The position numbers and the translations under genes are program-made. The notes under the pieces were generated by a model. The model made no database searches. It had not been told where the DNA came from and was given only the letters and a program-made list of their open reading frames with translations. DNA of 64,000 nt from Nitrospirillum amazonense (GTDB lineage: Bacteria; Pseudomonadota; Alphaproteobacteria; Azospirillales; Azospirillaceae): assembly GCF_007828045.1 (NCBI RefSeq), contig NZ_VITN01000009.1, positions 124,001 through 188,000 on the forward strand. Reading direction: 5' to 3'. Below are positions 37,899-48,870 of this stretch, in pieces. Positions within the stretch are counted from its first letter, which is position 1; every line of letters begins with the position of its first letter.

Positions 37899-38756
37899 TC
37901 AGCGCTGCCGCCGTGCGCAGAAGAAGCTGGACCGGCCAGCCTGCACCAGCCGCCGCACGCCGCCCGTGCGGGCCACGTCGCAGTCGCAACCGGGGCAGGC
38001 CTCCCCCTCCCGTCCATAAACGGCGAAGGAGTGCTGGAAGTAGCCCAACTCGCCATCCGACTGGACGTAATCGCGCAGGGAGGATCCGCCGGCCGCGATG
38101 GCCTCGGTCAGCACGTCGCGGATGGCCGGCACCAGCCGCTGGGCGTCCTTGCCCGCCACGCTGGCGGCCGACCGTTCCGGGCTGATACCGGAACGGAACA
38201 GCGCCTCGCAGACATAGATGTTGCCCAGGCCGGCCACCACGCGCTGGTCCAGCAGCGCCGCCTTGATGGGCGTCATCTTGCCGGCCAGGCGCGCGGACAG
38301 CGTATCCGCGTCGAATTCGTTGCCCAGGGGCTCCGGCCCCAGCTTGGCCAGCAGGGGGTGGCTGTCCACCTGCCCGTCCGCGATCAGGTCCATAAGGCCG
38401 AAGCGGCGGGGATCGTTGAAGGTGACGACGGCACCGTCGTCCGTTTCCATGACCACATGGTCGTGCGCCCCGGGCGCGCCAGCCGGCCCCCGGCTGACCA
38501 CCATGCTGCCCGACATGCCCAGGTGGATGAGCAGGGTATCATCCCCGGAGCCAGAAACCGGGTCGAGGCGCACCAGCACATACTTGGCCCGGCGGCCGAT
38601 GCCGGCCACGCGCCGGCCCGTCAGGCGCTGGACGAAGCCGGGCGGGAAGGGCGTGCGCAGGTTGGGGCGGTGCTGGGCCACGCGCACCAGCGTGCGGCCC
38701 TCCATCTTCAGGGCCAGGCCCCGGGCCACGGTTTCGACCTCGGGCAATTCAGGCAT
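37899..38756 (-). CDS. mutM: Formamidopyrimidine-DNA glycosylase, with altered zinc finger
   Basis: A 285-residue base-excision enzyme removing 8-oxoguanine and formamidopyrimidines. The catalytic N-terminus [13 protein letters not shown] (Pro-2, Glu-3) is intact, as are the Lys loop [12 protein letters not shown] and the H2TH region [15 protein letters not shown]. The C-terminal zinc finger normally has C-x2-C and C-x2-C; here the first pair is present (CPGC, followed by an extra Cys), but the last reads FFCARRQR, with Arg instead of the fourth Cys. The gene ends at a normal stop with no frameshift. Length is normal. Confidence 0.94.
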   Translation of the reverse strand: MPELPEVETVARGLALKMEGRTLVRVAQHRPNLRTPFPPGFVQRLTGRRVAGIGRRAKYVLVRLDPVSGSGDDTLLIHLGMSGSMVVSRGPAGAPGAHDHVVMETDDGAVVTFNDPRRFGLMDLIADGQVDSHPLLAKLGPEPLGNEFDADTLSARLAGKMTPIKAALLDQRVVAGLGNIYVCEALFRSGISPERSAASVAGKDAQRLVPAIRDVLTEAIAAGGSSLRDYVQSDGELGYFQHSFAVYGREGEACPGCDCDVARTGGVRRLVQAGRSSFFCARRQR

Positions 38757-38781
38757 GGGGGGCGCTCTCAGGCTGGGCGGA

Positions 38782-39204
38782 TCACAGGTGGATAAGATGG
38801 GCGCCCGGCGGGGTCGCCTGCAACAGCGTCACCACACCCGCGGTTTCCACCGTCACATCGGGACGCAGGGCCGGCTTGTCCAGCCCCAGCACGCGCCAGC
38901 CCATCTCACAGGCCATGACGCGCACCCCCAGGGGGTCCAGCGACTCAGCCAGCTCCGCCAGGGTGGCAACGTTGGTTTCCCTGAACCGCCGCTCACGCTC
39001 GACGGCGGTACTGCCGTCGTCCGCCGGGTCCAGGCCGGTCCAGCCGTCGTCCGCCAGCAACAGGTGCAGGGCGCGACCGGTGACGAACAGCAGGGTGGGG
39101 CGGCCGATGGCCGCCGCCGCCGTGGCCATGACCAGGGCGTAATGCACCCGGTCGAAGCCGCCGGAGTGCAGGACGATGGAAAGCCCCGGTTGAGTGGCCG
39201 TCAT
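38782..39204 (-). CDS. DsrE/DsrF-like family protein
   Basis: A 140-residue cytosolic alpha/beta protein: [37 protein letters not shown] is the DsrE-type nucleotide-like fold start, and [20 protein letters not shown] holds the conserved Cys position of sulfur-relay members. The pairing with moeB/thiF-type genes, with a four-base ATGA overlap, suggests a role in sulfur transfer, but this is inference. Confidence 0.78.
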   Translation of the reverse strand: MTATQPGLSIVLHSGGFDRVHYALVMATAAAAIGRPTLLFVTGRALHLLLADDGWTGLDPADDGSTAVERERRFRETNVATLAELAESLDPLGVRVMACEMGWRVLGLDKPALRPDVTVETAGVVTLLQATPPGAHLIHL

Positions 39205-40055
39205 GCCGTCTCTTCCCCCGACCCCTTTTCACCGGGCAGGGCGGTGATGGTGGCCTCGCCCGGCAGGGCGGTGATGATGGGATGGCTGCCGCACAGGGGG
39301 CAGTCGGGGTCGGGCTTCACCCGCACGGTGCGGAAGGAGGCACCCAGGCTGTCATAGAGCATGAGGCGGCCGGACAGGCTGTCGCCGATGCCCAGCAGCT
39401 CCTTCAGCACCTCCAGCGCCTGCAAGGACCCCACGGTGCCGGCCAGGGCGCCCAGCACCCCGGCCTCGGAACAAGAGGGCACCAGGCCCGGCGGCGGCGG
39501 TTCGGGGAAGACGCAGCGGTAGCAGGGGTGGGGATGGCCCTCGTGGGCCTTACCCAGATACGCTTTGAACGTGGAGATTTGGCCGTCGAAGCGCAGCATG
39601 GCGGCCGACACCAGGGTACGGCGCTCGAAATAGCAGGCGTCGTTCAGCAGGAAGCGGGTGGCGAAATTGTCCGACCCGTCGGCCACGATGTCATAGGCCC
39701 GGATCAGGTCCCGGACATTGTGGGGGCCCAGGCGCATCTTGTGCACCTCCACCGCCACGTCGGGGTTGATGGCGCGCAGGCGCGCGGCGGCGCTGTCCAC
39801 CTTGGCCAGGCCCAACGAGGCCATGTCGTGCACCACCTGGCGCTGCAGGTTGGACAGGTCGACCGTGTCGTCATCGACGATGCCGATGCGTCCCACCCCG
39901 GCCGCCGCCAGGTACAGCAGCAGGGGGGCGCCCAGGCCGCCGGCGCCCACCACCAGGACGGAACTGGCCAGCAGCCTGGCCTGCCCCTCCCCGCCCACCT
40001 CCTTCAGGATGATGTGGCGGGAGTAGCGCTCGATCTGTGAGTCATTAAAGTCCAT
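39201..40055 (-). CDS. moeB: MoeB/ThiF family adenylyltransferase
   Basis: A 284-residue E1-like enzyme that adenylates the C-terminus of MoaD or ThiS. QIERYSRHIILKEVGGEGQARL is the family start; VVGAGGLGAPLLLYLAAAGVG the ATP site; PSCSEAGVLG the conserved Cys region; CYRC and CPLC the zinc ligands. A short C-terminal duplication (ALPGEATITALPGE) is unusual. No rhodanese domain. MoeB versus ThiF cannot be separated by sequence alone here. Its Shine-Dalgarno (GAGG, seven bases from the ATG) is the end of a repeat copy. Confidence 0.93.
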   Translation of the reverse strand: MDFNDSQIERYSRHIILKEVGGEGQARLLASSVLVVGAGGLGAPLLLYLAAAGVGRIGIVDDDTVDLSNLQRQVVHDMASLGLAKVDSAAARLRAINPDVAVEVHKMRLGPHNVRDLIRAYDIVADGSDNFATRFLLNDACYFERRTLVSAAMLRFDGQISTFKAYLGKAHEGHPHPCYRCVFPEPPPPGLVPSCSEAGVLGALAGTVGSLQALEVLKELLGIGDSLSGRLMLYDSLGASFRTVRVKPDPDCPLCGSHPIITALPGEATITALPGEKGSGEETA

Positions 40056-40063
40056 ATGTTTGC

Positions 40064-40157
40064 CTCAGGCGCCGGCGGCGCATCCGCGCCTTGGCTGTCC
40101 TCGCATTCCAGTCCGCTGACGCTCCCCGAAATGCTCCGGCGACCGCGGTCGCGGTCT
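40064..40157 (-). repeat. Dispersed structured repeat, copy 5
   Basis: Minus orientation, between cysK and moeB. First hairpin GACCGC (40141-40146)-loop-GCGGTC (40151-40156); outer stem CGCCGG/CCGGCG (40070-40075, 40136-40141); inner hairpin GCATTCC (40103-40109) with GAAATGC (40128-40134), one wobble; and GGCGC-GGAT-GCGCC (40077-40090). Confidence 0.8.
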
Positions 40158-40223
40158 AGATAAAACGATAAAACCAGCAGCGATGTGATGGGGCCGGTTG
40201 CGCTCAACCGGCCCCGATGTCGA

Positions 40224-41195
<972 letters not shown>

Positions 41196-41210
41196 GGTTC
41201 GATCCCTTCC

Positions 41211-41666
41211 TTAGATGCTGAAGTCCAGCTTGTGGGTCGCTTCGCTTTCGATGCCGGCGCGGTGGGCGCGCAGACACAAATCCTCGATGGTGGTCTGGTC
41301 CAGGCGGCGCATGCAGTCGTCCTGCAGCTCGGCCCACAGCGGGCGCACCACCTGCCGGCCCAGCTCGGCCCCCACCGCCTCTTCCATGGGATCGGTGGCC
41401 TGTTCCAGGGCGCGGACGATGCGCACGATCTCACCCACCGTGATGCGGCGGCGCTCGCGGGCCAGACGGTAGCCGCCCCGGGGGCCGCGCACGCCGGCCA
41501 GGATACCCGCCCGCACCAGGGCCTGCAGCACCTGTTCCAGGTAACGCTTGGGGATGCCCTGCCGCGCCGTGATCTCACCCGACTGCACGGGTTCGGAACC
41601 GGCGTTGTAGGCGATGTCCAGCACCACCTCGATGGCGAACATCAGCTTCTTGGAAATCCGCAGCAT
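41211..41666 (-). CDS. Rrf2 family regulator without iron-sulfur cysteines
   Basis: A 151-residue winged-helix protein: FAIEVVLDIAYNAGSEPVQSGEITARQGIPKRYLEQVLQALVRAG, then RGPRGGYRLAR (wing). The three-Cys segment of IscR is missing (RALEQATDPMEEAV in its place); the only cysteines are near the C-terminus. This is the CymR-like type. Adjacent cysK fits control of cysteine synthesis. Two in-frame ATGs (41678, 41666); the second matches the family start. Confidence 0.9.
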   Translation of the reverse strand: MLRISKKLMFAIEVVLDIAYNAGSEPVQSGEITARQGIPKRYLEQVLQALVRAGILAGVRGPRGGYRLARERRRITVGEIVRIVRALEQATDPMEEAVGAELGRQVVRPLWAELQDDCMRRLDQTTIEDLCLRAHRAGIESEATHKLDFSI

Positions 41667-41683
41667 CCCTTCCCCCATTTTTA

Positions 41684-42163
41684 TCAGCCCGCCCGGCCGG
41701 TGGCGGTCGCGGTGACGCCGGTGGAGCCGAAGCCGCCGGCGCCGCGGGCGGTCTCATCCAGGCTGTCCACCTCGTTCCACTGGGCGCGCTCGTGGCGGGC
41801 GATCACCATCTGGGCGATGCGCATGCCGCGTTCGACGGTGAAGGGCTGGTCCCCCAGGTTCACCAGGATGACGCCCACCTCGCCCCGGTAGTCGGCGTCC
41901 ACCGTGCCCGGCGCGTTCAGCACCGTGACGCCGTTCTTCAGCGCCAGGCCGGAACGCGGGCGCACCTGCGCCTCGAAGCCCACCGGCAGGGAAATGGCCA
42001 GGCCCGTGGGCACCAGCGCGCGGCCCAGGGGCGGGATCACCACGGGGGCCGACACGGCCGCCATCAGGTCCAGGCCGGCGGCCTGGGCGGTGGCATAGGC
42101 CGGCAGGTCCAGGTCCCGGCCATGGGGCAGACGGGTGACGGCGACGGTAACGGCTTCGGTCAT
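41684..42163 (-). CDS. dut: dUTP diphosphatase
   Basis: A 159-residue trimeric enzyme hydrolysing dUTP to dUMP. The five motifs are visible: [43 protein letters not shown] and GAGGFGSTG. Its ATG overlaps the coaBC stop (TGATG), a conserved alphaproteobacterial neighbourhood. Confidence 0.97.
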   Translation of the reverse strand: MTEAVTVAVTRLPHGRDLDLPAYATAQAAGLDLMAAVSAPVVIPPLGRALVPTGLAISLPVGFEAQVRPRSGLALKNGVTVLNAPGTVDADYRGEVGVILVNLGDQPFTVERGMRIAQMVIARHERAQWNEVDSLDETARGAGGFGSTGVTATATGRAG

Positions 42164-43440
42164 CAAACGGGTTCCGGACTGTGGTTGCTTGTTGAAAGGA
42201 AAGTGTCGGCGATGGCCTGGGCCAGGCGCGCCGCCACCTCGGTCTTGCTGAGGCGCGGCCAAATCTCAATGAGAGGGGTTTCGGGCTGGGCCCCTTGGCG
42301 CAGCAGATGCACCTGGTTGTCATCGCCGCCGAAGGTGCCGGTGCCGGTCGCCACGTCGTTGGCCACGATCCAGTCGCAGCCCTTCTTGGCCAGCTTGGCG
42401 GCGGCATAGGCCAGCACGTCGCGCGTCTCGGCGGCGAAGCCCACCACCAGGCGGGGTCGCGCCGGGCCGGCCTGGGACAGGGTGGCCAGGATATCGGGGT
42501 TTTCCGCCAGGGTCAGGGTGGGCGGGCCGTCCGGGCCCTTCTTCACCTTGTCGCCCGCGGCGGCGGCCACGCGCCAATCCGCCACGGCGGCGGCGCAGAC
42601 GGCGATGTCGGCCGGGAGAGCGGATTGACTGGCGGCCAGCATCTCGGCGGCCGTCTCCACCCGCACCACGCGCACGCCCGGCGGATCGGCCAAGGTGACC
42701 GGGCCGCTGACCAGGGTCACGTCGGCGCCCAGCGCCGCCAGGGCCGCCGCCACGGCGTGGCCCTGCTTGCCCGATGAGCGGTTGGCGATGTAGCGCACCG
42801 GGTCGATGGGTTCATGGGTGGGCCCGCTGGTCACCACGGCGCGACGCCCGGCCAGGGGTTTGGGCACGCTCCGTTCCGCGAAGAAGGCCGCGATGCCGGC
42901 CACGATCTCCATGGGTTCCACCATGCGGCCGGAGCCGACCTCGCCGCAGGCCATGTCGCCGGCGGCGGGCCCCAGGCGGCGGATGCCGCGCCCCTCCAGC
43001 GTGCGGACGTTGGCCTGGGTGGCCGGGTTGGTCCACATCATGACGTTCATGGCCGGGACCACCATCACCGGCTTGTCGGTGGCCAGCAGCGCCGTGGTCG
43101 CCAGGTCATTGGCCATGCCGGCGGCCATGCGCGCCAGGATGTCGGCGCTGGCCGGGGCCACCACCACCAGGTCGGCCTCGCGCGACAGGCGGATGTGCCC
43201 CATCTCCGACTCGTCGGTCAGGGAGAACAGGTCGGTGTAGACCTTCTCCTCCGACAAGGCGGCCACGGACAGAGGCGTCACGAACTGCTGCGCGCCCTCG
43301 GTCAGAACGGCGCGGACGCGGACGCCGCGTTCCTTCAGCCGGCGGATCAGTTCCAGGCATTTGTATGCCGCGATGCCGCCGGATATCACCAGCAGCAGGC
43401 GCTTGCCCTCAAGGACTCTGTAATCCGACGTCACGGACAA
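42163..43440 (-). CDS. coaBC: Bifunctional CoaBC (phosphopantothenoylcysteine synthetase/decarboxylase)
   Basis: A 425-residue coenzyme A enzyme. N-terminal flavin decarboxylase half (CoaC): [46 protein letters not shown] and the substrate Cys loop [14 protein letters not shown]-terminal ligase half (CoaB): [26 protein letters not shown] and VGFAAET. Starts a minus-strand run through dut, rrf2 and cysK. Confidence 0.97.
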   Translation of the reverse strand: MSVTSDYRVLEGKRLLLVISGGIAAYKCLELIRRLKERGVRVRAVLTEGAQQFVTPLSVAALSEEKVYTDLFSLTDESEMGHIRLSREADLVVVAPASADILARMAAGMANDLATTALLATDKPVMVVPAMNVMMWTNPATQANVRTLEGRGIRRLGPAAGDMACGEVGSGRMVEPMEIVAGIAAFFAERSVPKPLAGRRAVVTSGPTHEPIDPVRYIANRSSGKQGHAVAAALAALGADVTLVSGPVTLADPPGVRVVRVETAAEMLAASQSALPADIAVCAAAVADWRVAAAAGDKVKKGPDGPPTLTLAENPDILATLSQAGPARPRLVVGFAAETRDVLAYAAAKLAKKGCDWIVANDVATGTGTFGGDDNQVHLLRQGAQPETPLIEIWPRLSKTEVAARLAQAIADTFLSTSNHSPEPV

Positions 43441-43626
43441 AGGTCACCTATGGAAGCGGTTCCCCCAAGGGATATCGGGGAAACGAAACCACGAGCCGGA
43501 CAATCTTATCAATGCACGGACAGGTGATGTGAAATCAATAAATATGGGGTCGCCACGCTTTGCGCAAGCGACAGTTCACCACCGCCGCCCACAGTGCAGG
43601 CGACGGAGAATCAGGGTTGAAATTCA

Positions 43627-43650
43627 CGGAAAAAGTTCCCCCGAGGGGAC
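43627..43650 (-). terminator. Possible weak terminator after the GDH gene
   Basis: TCCCC-TC-GGGGGA followed by ACTTTTTCC on the minus strand, about 80-100 bp behind the gdh stop. The stem is short, so the call is tentative. The rest of 43441-43728 shows nothing else. Confidence 0.35.
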
Positions 43651-43728
43651 TGGGTTTCCCGCAATCGCCGGGTGGGCGACAACGGCATGGGGATGGCCCC
43701 ACGCCGCTGTTCATGCCCAAGCGTTGAC

Positions 43729-46700
43729 TCAGCCGGCGGTCAGGCCGCGCAGCTGGCGGGCGGCCACGGCCAGCATGGCCACGTCCATATGGGCCACGCC
43801 GCGCAGTTCGGCCAGCAGGGACTGGATACGGTCCAGCGGACCGGACTTGGCGGCCAGCCAGCCGTCGATCAGGGCGGTCGCATCGTCGCCCTCGCCCGCC
43901 AGCACGCGGGCCGCCAGGCGGCCCTGCAGGCCGTAGAGGTCGTCGATGATGGCGCCCAGAGCTTGGCGCTGCCAGTGGGTGGTGGTCTTCACCGCCTCCG
44001 CCCGGCCGCGCAGCCAGTCGAAGCCCAGCCGTTCGCCCAGCGCGAAGTGGACGGCGGCGACCGTTTCCACCCCCCGGTTGGTTTCCACCGCGATCTGGCT
44101 GATGTCGGTGGCGGCCCCCAGGGCGGACAGGGCCGCCACGTGATGGGCCAGCTCGGCCGGCACACCGGCCTGCTCCAGCTCCTCTTTCTTGGCGGCCAGG
44201 TCGGCGGCGGCGTCGGGCGACAGGATGTCGGCCAGCGCCTTGGACAGCACCTTCACCGCCGGCCCCAGGCGGGCGATGCCGGCCGCCATGTCCAGGGGAT
44301 GGGTGCTGTTCAGCAGGGTCCAGGGCACGGCGCGGCGTAACAGGCGACGCGTGGCCAGGCCCATGGCCGCCTGGGTGGCAGCCGGGACCTGGTTGTCCAG
44401 GGCGTCGATGGCCTTCCACACCGCCGGCAGGCCATAGGCGTCGCGGGCGATATGATAGGCGCGGGCCACGTCGGCCTCGCCCAAGCCGGTCTGCTCGACC
44501 ATCTCGGCGACGAAGCTGGGACCGACGCGGTTCACCATGCTGTTGGTGGCCACGGTGGCGATGATCTCGCGGCGCAGCTGGTGGCCGGCCACGGCCTGCG
44601 GATATTGCCGCTGCAGGCTTTCCGGGAAGTAGTCCACCAGGTCCGCCGCCATCTTGGCATCGTCCGGCAGGTCGGAGTTCAGCAGCTTGTCGTACAGGTC
44701 GATCTTGGCATAGGCCAGCAGCACCGCCGTTTCCGGGCGCGTCAGGCCCCGGCGGGCCTGGGCGCGCAGCGACACCTCCTCATCCGTCGGCAGGAACTCG
44801 ATGGCGCGGTTCAGCTTGCCCGCCTTTTCCATGAGCCGCATGAAGCGGGCCAGATCGTCCAGCGTGTCCGGCGCGACCGCCTCGTCGATGGAGAGGGCCT
44901 GGGTCTGCTGGTAGTTGTCGGCCAGTACCAGCTCCGCCACGTCGTCGGTCATGGTGGCCAGCAGCGCGTCGCGCTGGGGCAGGGTCATGCTGCCCTTGTC
45001 CATCACGTCGCGCAGCAGGATCTTGATGTTGACCTCATGGTCCGAGGTATCGACGCCGGCGGAGTTGTCGATGGCGTCGGTGTTGAGCCGCACGCCGGCC
45101 TGCGCCGCCTCGATGCGGCCGCGCTGGGTGAAGCCCAGGTTGGCGCCCTCGCCCACCACCTTGGCGCGGACCTGGCGGCCGTCGATGCGCAGGGCGTCGT
45201 TGGCCTTGTCGCCCACCTCGGCGTTGCTCTCCCCCCCGGCTTTCACATAGGTGCCGATGCCGCCCAGCCACAGCAGATCGACGTCCGCCTTCAGGATGGC
45301 CTGCATCAGCTCGGCCGGGGTCAGGCGCTCCGCCGTGATCCCCAAGGCCGCGCGCACCTCGGGCGACAGCGGGACCGACTTGGCCCCGCGCTCAAAGATG
45401 CCGCCGCCCTGGGACAGCTTGGACTTGTCATAGTCCGCCCAGGAGGAGCGCGGCAGGTCGAACATGCGCTTGCGCTCTTCCCAGCTGCTGGCCGCGTCAG
45501 GGTCGGGGTCCAGGAAGATGTGGCGATGGTCGAAGGCGGCCACCAGGCGGATGTGCCGGGACAGCAGCATGCCGTTGCCGAACACGTCGCCCGACATGTC
45601 GCCCACGCCCACGACGGTGAAGTCCTGGGTCTGGCAATCGCGGCCCAGCTCACGGAAGTGGCGCTTCACCGCCTCCCACGCGCCGCGCGCGGTGATGCCC
45701 ATCTTCTTGTGGTCGTATCCGGCCGAACCGCCGGAGGCGAAGGCGTCATCCAGCCAGAAGCCGTAGTCGCGGCTGACCCCGTTGGCGATGTCGGAGAAGG
45801 TGGCCGTGCCCTTGTCGGCCGCGACCACCAGATAGGGGTCGTCGCCGTCCAGGCGCACCACGTCCCGGGGCGGCACCACCTGGCCCTTCACCAGGTTGTC
45901 GGTGATGTCCAGCAGGCCGCGCATCATGGTCTTGTAGCACTCGATGCCTTCGGCCAGCGCCGCCTCACGGCCGGCCGAGGCCGGCGGCGGGTTCTTCACC
46001 ACGAAGCCGCCCTTGGAGCCCATGGGCACGATGACGGCGTTCTTCACCATCTGCGCCTTGATCAGGCCCAGGATCTCGGTGCGGAAATCCTCCTTGCGGT
46101 CGGACCAGCGGATGCCGCCGCGCGCCACCTTGCCGCCGCGCAGGTGCACGGCCTCGACCCGGGGGCTGTAGACCCAGATTTCCACCATGGGCCGGGGCAG
46201 CGGCAGGTCGTCGATGGACCGGCTGTCCAGCTTGAACGACAGGTAGGCCTTGGGCTGGCCGTCGGCACCCTTCTGGAAGAAATTGGTGCGCAGGGTGGCG
46301 CGGATGAGGTTCAGCATCCGGCGCAGGATGCGGTCCTCATCCAGGTTGGTGACCTGGTCCAGGGCGTGGTCGATCTCCACCACCAGGCCCATGCGCCGGC
46401 TGTCCACCTCTTCCCGGCCCAGCTTGGCCAGGATGGCGGGGTCATGGGCCAGGTGGAACAGGCGCACCAGCAGCTTGGTGATGCCCACGTGGGCGGCCAG
46501 CGTGTCCTCGATGTAGGACTGGGAGAAGTCGAAGCGGGCCTGGCGCAGGTACTTGGCGTAGGCGCGCACCATGGTGACGTCGCGCCAGGCCAAACCGGCC
46601 CCCAGCACCAGCTTGTTGAAGCCATCGGTCTGGGCCTCGCCGGTCCAGACGCGCATGAAGGCGTCCTCGAACGCCTCCTTCACCGCGTCCAGCTCGACGG

Positions 46701-48588
46701 CCTGGCCGTTGGCCATCTTCATCTCGAAGTCCTGGATCCAGATGGACTTCTCGCGGCCGGGCAGGCGCACCTCGTGCGGGCCGCCTTCCGCCAGGATCTT
46801 CAGGCCCAGGTCCTCCAGCATGGGCAGGGCCTGGGACAGCTGCACCGGCGTGTCGTCGTGGTAGACCTTGAAGAACAGCTCGTGCGGCTCGGCCTCCACC
46901 GGGCGGTGCAGATTCAGGGCGATCTGCCCTGTGGCCGCCACCGCCTCCAGCCGCTCGATATCCATCACGGCGGCTTCGGGGCTGTAGATCTCGCGGTAGC
47001 CCTCGGCCAGGGTGCCGCGGCGGTAGCGGCGGGCCAGCCGCAGGCCGACCTCCTCGCCCTTGGCGTCGATCAGGGCCTGCTGCAGGCGTTCGCCCCAGCC
47101 GCGCGCCGCCTCGATCAGGGTCTCCTCGACGTCGCGGACGTCGTAGTCGGGCACCTTGCCGGGGGTGGTCTGGATGATGATGTGGGCGCGGGCCAGCGCG
47201 CTTTCCGACAGCATCACATGGTACTGCGTCGTCTTGCCCTCGAACGCCGTCTCCAGAATGCCCTGCAGCTTCAGCCGCAGGTCGGTGTCGTAACGGTCGC
47301 GCGGGACGTAGATCAGGGCGCTGACGAAGCGTTCGAACGGGTCCTTGCGCACGAACAGGGCCACGCGCTGGCGGTCCTGCAGGTGCAGCACGCCCATGGC
47401 GATGTCGAACAGCTCATCATCGCTGGTCTGGAACAGCTCATCCCGGGGATAGGTCTCCAGGATGTGCAGCAGGGCCTTGCCGTCGTGGCTGGACTTGTCG
47501 AAGCCCGCCCGCTCCAGCGCGCGGTTCACCTTCTGGCGTAGGTAGGGGATCTCGCGCGCAGCGCGGTTGTAGGCGACCGAGGTGAAGAGGCCGACGAACA
47601 GCCGCTCGCCGATCTCCACCCCCTTGTCGTCGAACAGCTTCACCATCACGGCGTCCAGCGGCGCCGGGCGGTGGACGGTCGAGTCCTTGTTGGCCTTGGT
47701 CACCATGATGGCGCGCGGCTGGCGCACGAAGGCGCGTACGTCCGGCGGCAGCTGGGAGAAGTAGCGCAGGCCGTCGAAGACCGAGACCTCGTCATCGCGC
47801 AGGATGCCCAGGCCGGCGCCGGTCAGGATGTCCAGCGTGTCCTGTCCGTCCTCCTTGCCGAAGCGGTATTCGCGCACGCCCAGGAAGATGAAGTGGTCGT
47901 CATCGATCCAGCGCAGGAAGTCCACGCCCTCCGCCACCTCGGCGGCGTCCAGGGCCTGGCTGTTCTTCCGCGATTCATCGATGGTTTCGGCCACGCGGCT
48001 GCGCATGGCCTCGAAATCCTCCACGGCGGCGCGCACGTCCGCCAGGACATGCACCAGGCCGGCGCGGACCTTTTCCAGCAGTTCGGGCGAGGTCTGCTGG
48101 TCGACCTCGACATGCATGAAGCTTTCGGCGTGCGCATCGGCGGGGGCGGCGTGCGGCTCATACAGCTCGACCAGGCGGCCATCGGCGTCGCGCTTCACCT
48201 TCACCACCGGGTGGATCACCAGGTGCACCGCCAGGCCGTGGCGGTTCAGTTCCGCCGAAACGCTGTCCACCAGGAAGGGCATGTCGTCGTTGACGATCTC
48301 CACCACCGTGTGGGGGGCATGCCAGCCGTCCTGCTCCACCTTGGGATTGCAGACGCGCACCTGGGCGGTGCCGGCCTTGCGCGCGGCGCCAAACTGCCAC
48401 ATGGCGATGGCGGCGCCGTACAGCTCGTCGCTGCTGCTGCGCAGGATGTCGTCAGGGGGCACGTTGGCGTAGAACTGCCGGACGAAACGTTCCGCCGTGG
48501 CGGCCTTTTCCCGAGACAGGCGATCCCGCACCTTGGCGGCGATCTGCTCGGTCAGTTCGGATTTGCGCTGTTCTGCTTTGAGCGCCAT
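43729..48588 (-). CDS. gdhB: NAD-specific glutamate dehydrogenase, large (~180 kDa) type
   Basis: A 1,619-residue cytosolic enzyme interconverting glutamate and 2-oxoglutarate, mainly catabolic. N-terminal regulatory region with ACT-like segments (VEIVNDDMPFLVDSVSAELNRHGL); the catalytic dehydrogenase core lies roughly at residues 800-1250, with GGIRWSDRKEDFRTEILGLIKAQ (substrate Lys region), PMGSKGGFVVK and the NAD site VGVGDMSGDVFGNGML. Helical C-terminal region ends the protein. GGGAGAGA before the ATG at 48588 decides the start over an upstream in-frame ATG at 48639. A 1,029-codon plus-strand ORF over it is antisense shadow. Confidence 0.97.
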   Translation of the reverse strand: MALKAEQRKSELTEQIAAKVRDRLSREKAATAERFVRQFYANVPPDDILRSSSDELYGAAIAMWQFGAARKAGTAQVRVCNPKVEQDGWHAPHTVVEIVNDDMPFLVDSVSAELNRHGLAVHLVIHPVVKVKRDADGRLVELYEPHAAPADAHAESFMHVEVDQQTSPELLEKVRAGLVHVLADVRAAVEDFEAMRSRVAETIDESRKNSQALDAAEVAEGVDFLRWIDDDHFIFLGVREYRFGKEDGQDTLDILTGAGLGILRDDEVSVFDGLRYFSQLPPDVRAFVRQPRAIMVTKANKDSTVHRPAPLDAVMVKLFDDKGVEIGERLFVGLFTSVAYNRAAREIPYLRQKVNRALERAGFDKSSHDGKALLHILETYPRDELFQTSDDELFDIAMGVLHLQDRQRVALFVRKDPFERFVSALIYVPRDRYDTDLRLKLQGILETAFEGKTTQYHVMLSESALARAHIIIQTTPGKVPDYDVRDVEETLIEAARGWGERLQQALIDAKGEEVGLRLARRYRRGTLAEGYREIYSPEAAVMDIERLEAVAATGQIALNLHRPVEAEPHELFFKVYHDDTPVQLSQALPMLEDLGLKILAEGGPHEVRLPGREKSIWIQDFEMKMANGQAVELDAVKEAFEDAFMRVWTGEAQTDGFNKLVLGAGLAWRDVTMVRAYAKYLRQARFDFSQSYIEDTLAAHVGITKLLVRLFHLAHDPAILAKLGREEVDSRRMGLVVEIDHALDQVTNLDEDRILRRMLNLIRATLRTNFFQKGADGQPKAYLSFKLDSRSIDDLPLPRPMVEIWVYSPRVEAVHLRGGKVARGGIRWSDRKEDFRTEILGLIKAQMVKNAVIVPMGSKGGFVVKNPPPASAGREAALAEGIECYKTMMRGLLDITDNLVKGQVVPPRDVVRLDGDDPYLVVAADKGTATFSDIANGVSRDYGFWLDDAFASGGSAGYDHKKMGITARGAWEAVKRHFRELGRDCQTQDFTVVGVGDMSGDVFGNGMLLSRHIRLVAAFDHRHIFLDPDPDAASSWEERKRMFDLPRSSWADYDKSKLSQGGGIFERGAKSVPLSPEVRAALGITAERLTPAELMQAILKADVDLLWLGGIGTYVKAGGESNAEVGDKANDALRIDGRQVRAKVVGEGANLGFTQRGRIEAAQAGVRLNTDAIDNSAGVDTSDHEVNIKILLRDVMDKGSMTLPQRDALLATMTDDVAELVLADNYQQTQALSIDEAVAPDTLDDLARFMRLMEKAGKLNRAIEFLPTDEEVSLRAQARRGLTRPETAVLLAYAKIDLYDKLLNSDLPDDAKMAADLVDYFPESLQRQYPQAVAGHQLRREIIATVATNSMVNRVGPSFVAEMVEQTGLGEADVARAYHIARDAYGLPAVWKAIDALDNQVPAATQAAMGLATRRLLRRAVPWTLLNSTHPLDMAAGIARLGPAVKVLSKALADILSPDAAADLAAKKEELEQAGVPAELAHHVAALSALGAATDISQIAVETNRGVETVAAVHFALGERLGFDWLRGRAEAVKTTTHWQRQALGAIIDDLYGLQGRLAARVLAGEGDDATALIDGWLAAKSGPLDRIQSLLAELRGVAHMDVAMLAVAARQLRGLTAG

Positions 48589-48870
48589 GGGTCTCTCTCC
48601 CGAAGTCGGACCTTCTCTCACGACATGTGGTTGCCACACGGCGGCCGGCCCGTTAATTCGCGGGGCCTACCATAGGCAAATCATGGTGGGGAAACGAAGC
48701 GGCATCCTGCCGCCCAGGACAATAAGCAGATTGTCGTCTTTTAACAGGTGCCCGTGAACTTTCTCTTGCTGTCAAAAGCGTCTCGGACAACACATTCTGT
48801 CGCGCCCCGGGACGGGCCTCCGCCCCGGGCCCGGAAAAGGTGCCCAGAAAACAGATTTGGCGGGAGACTC

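Noticed and set aside
44452..47541. 1,029-codon plus-strand ORF
   Set aside because: Antisense shadow of the NAD-GDH gene.
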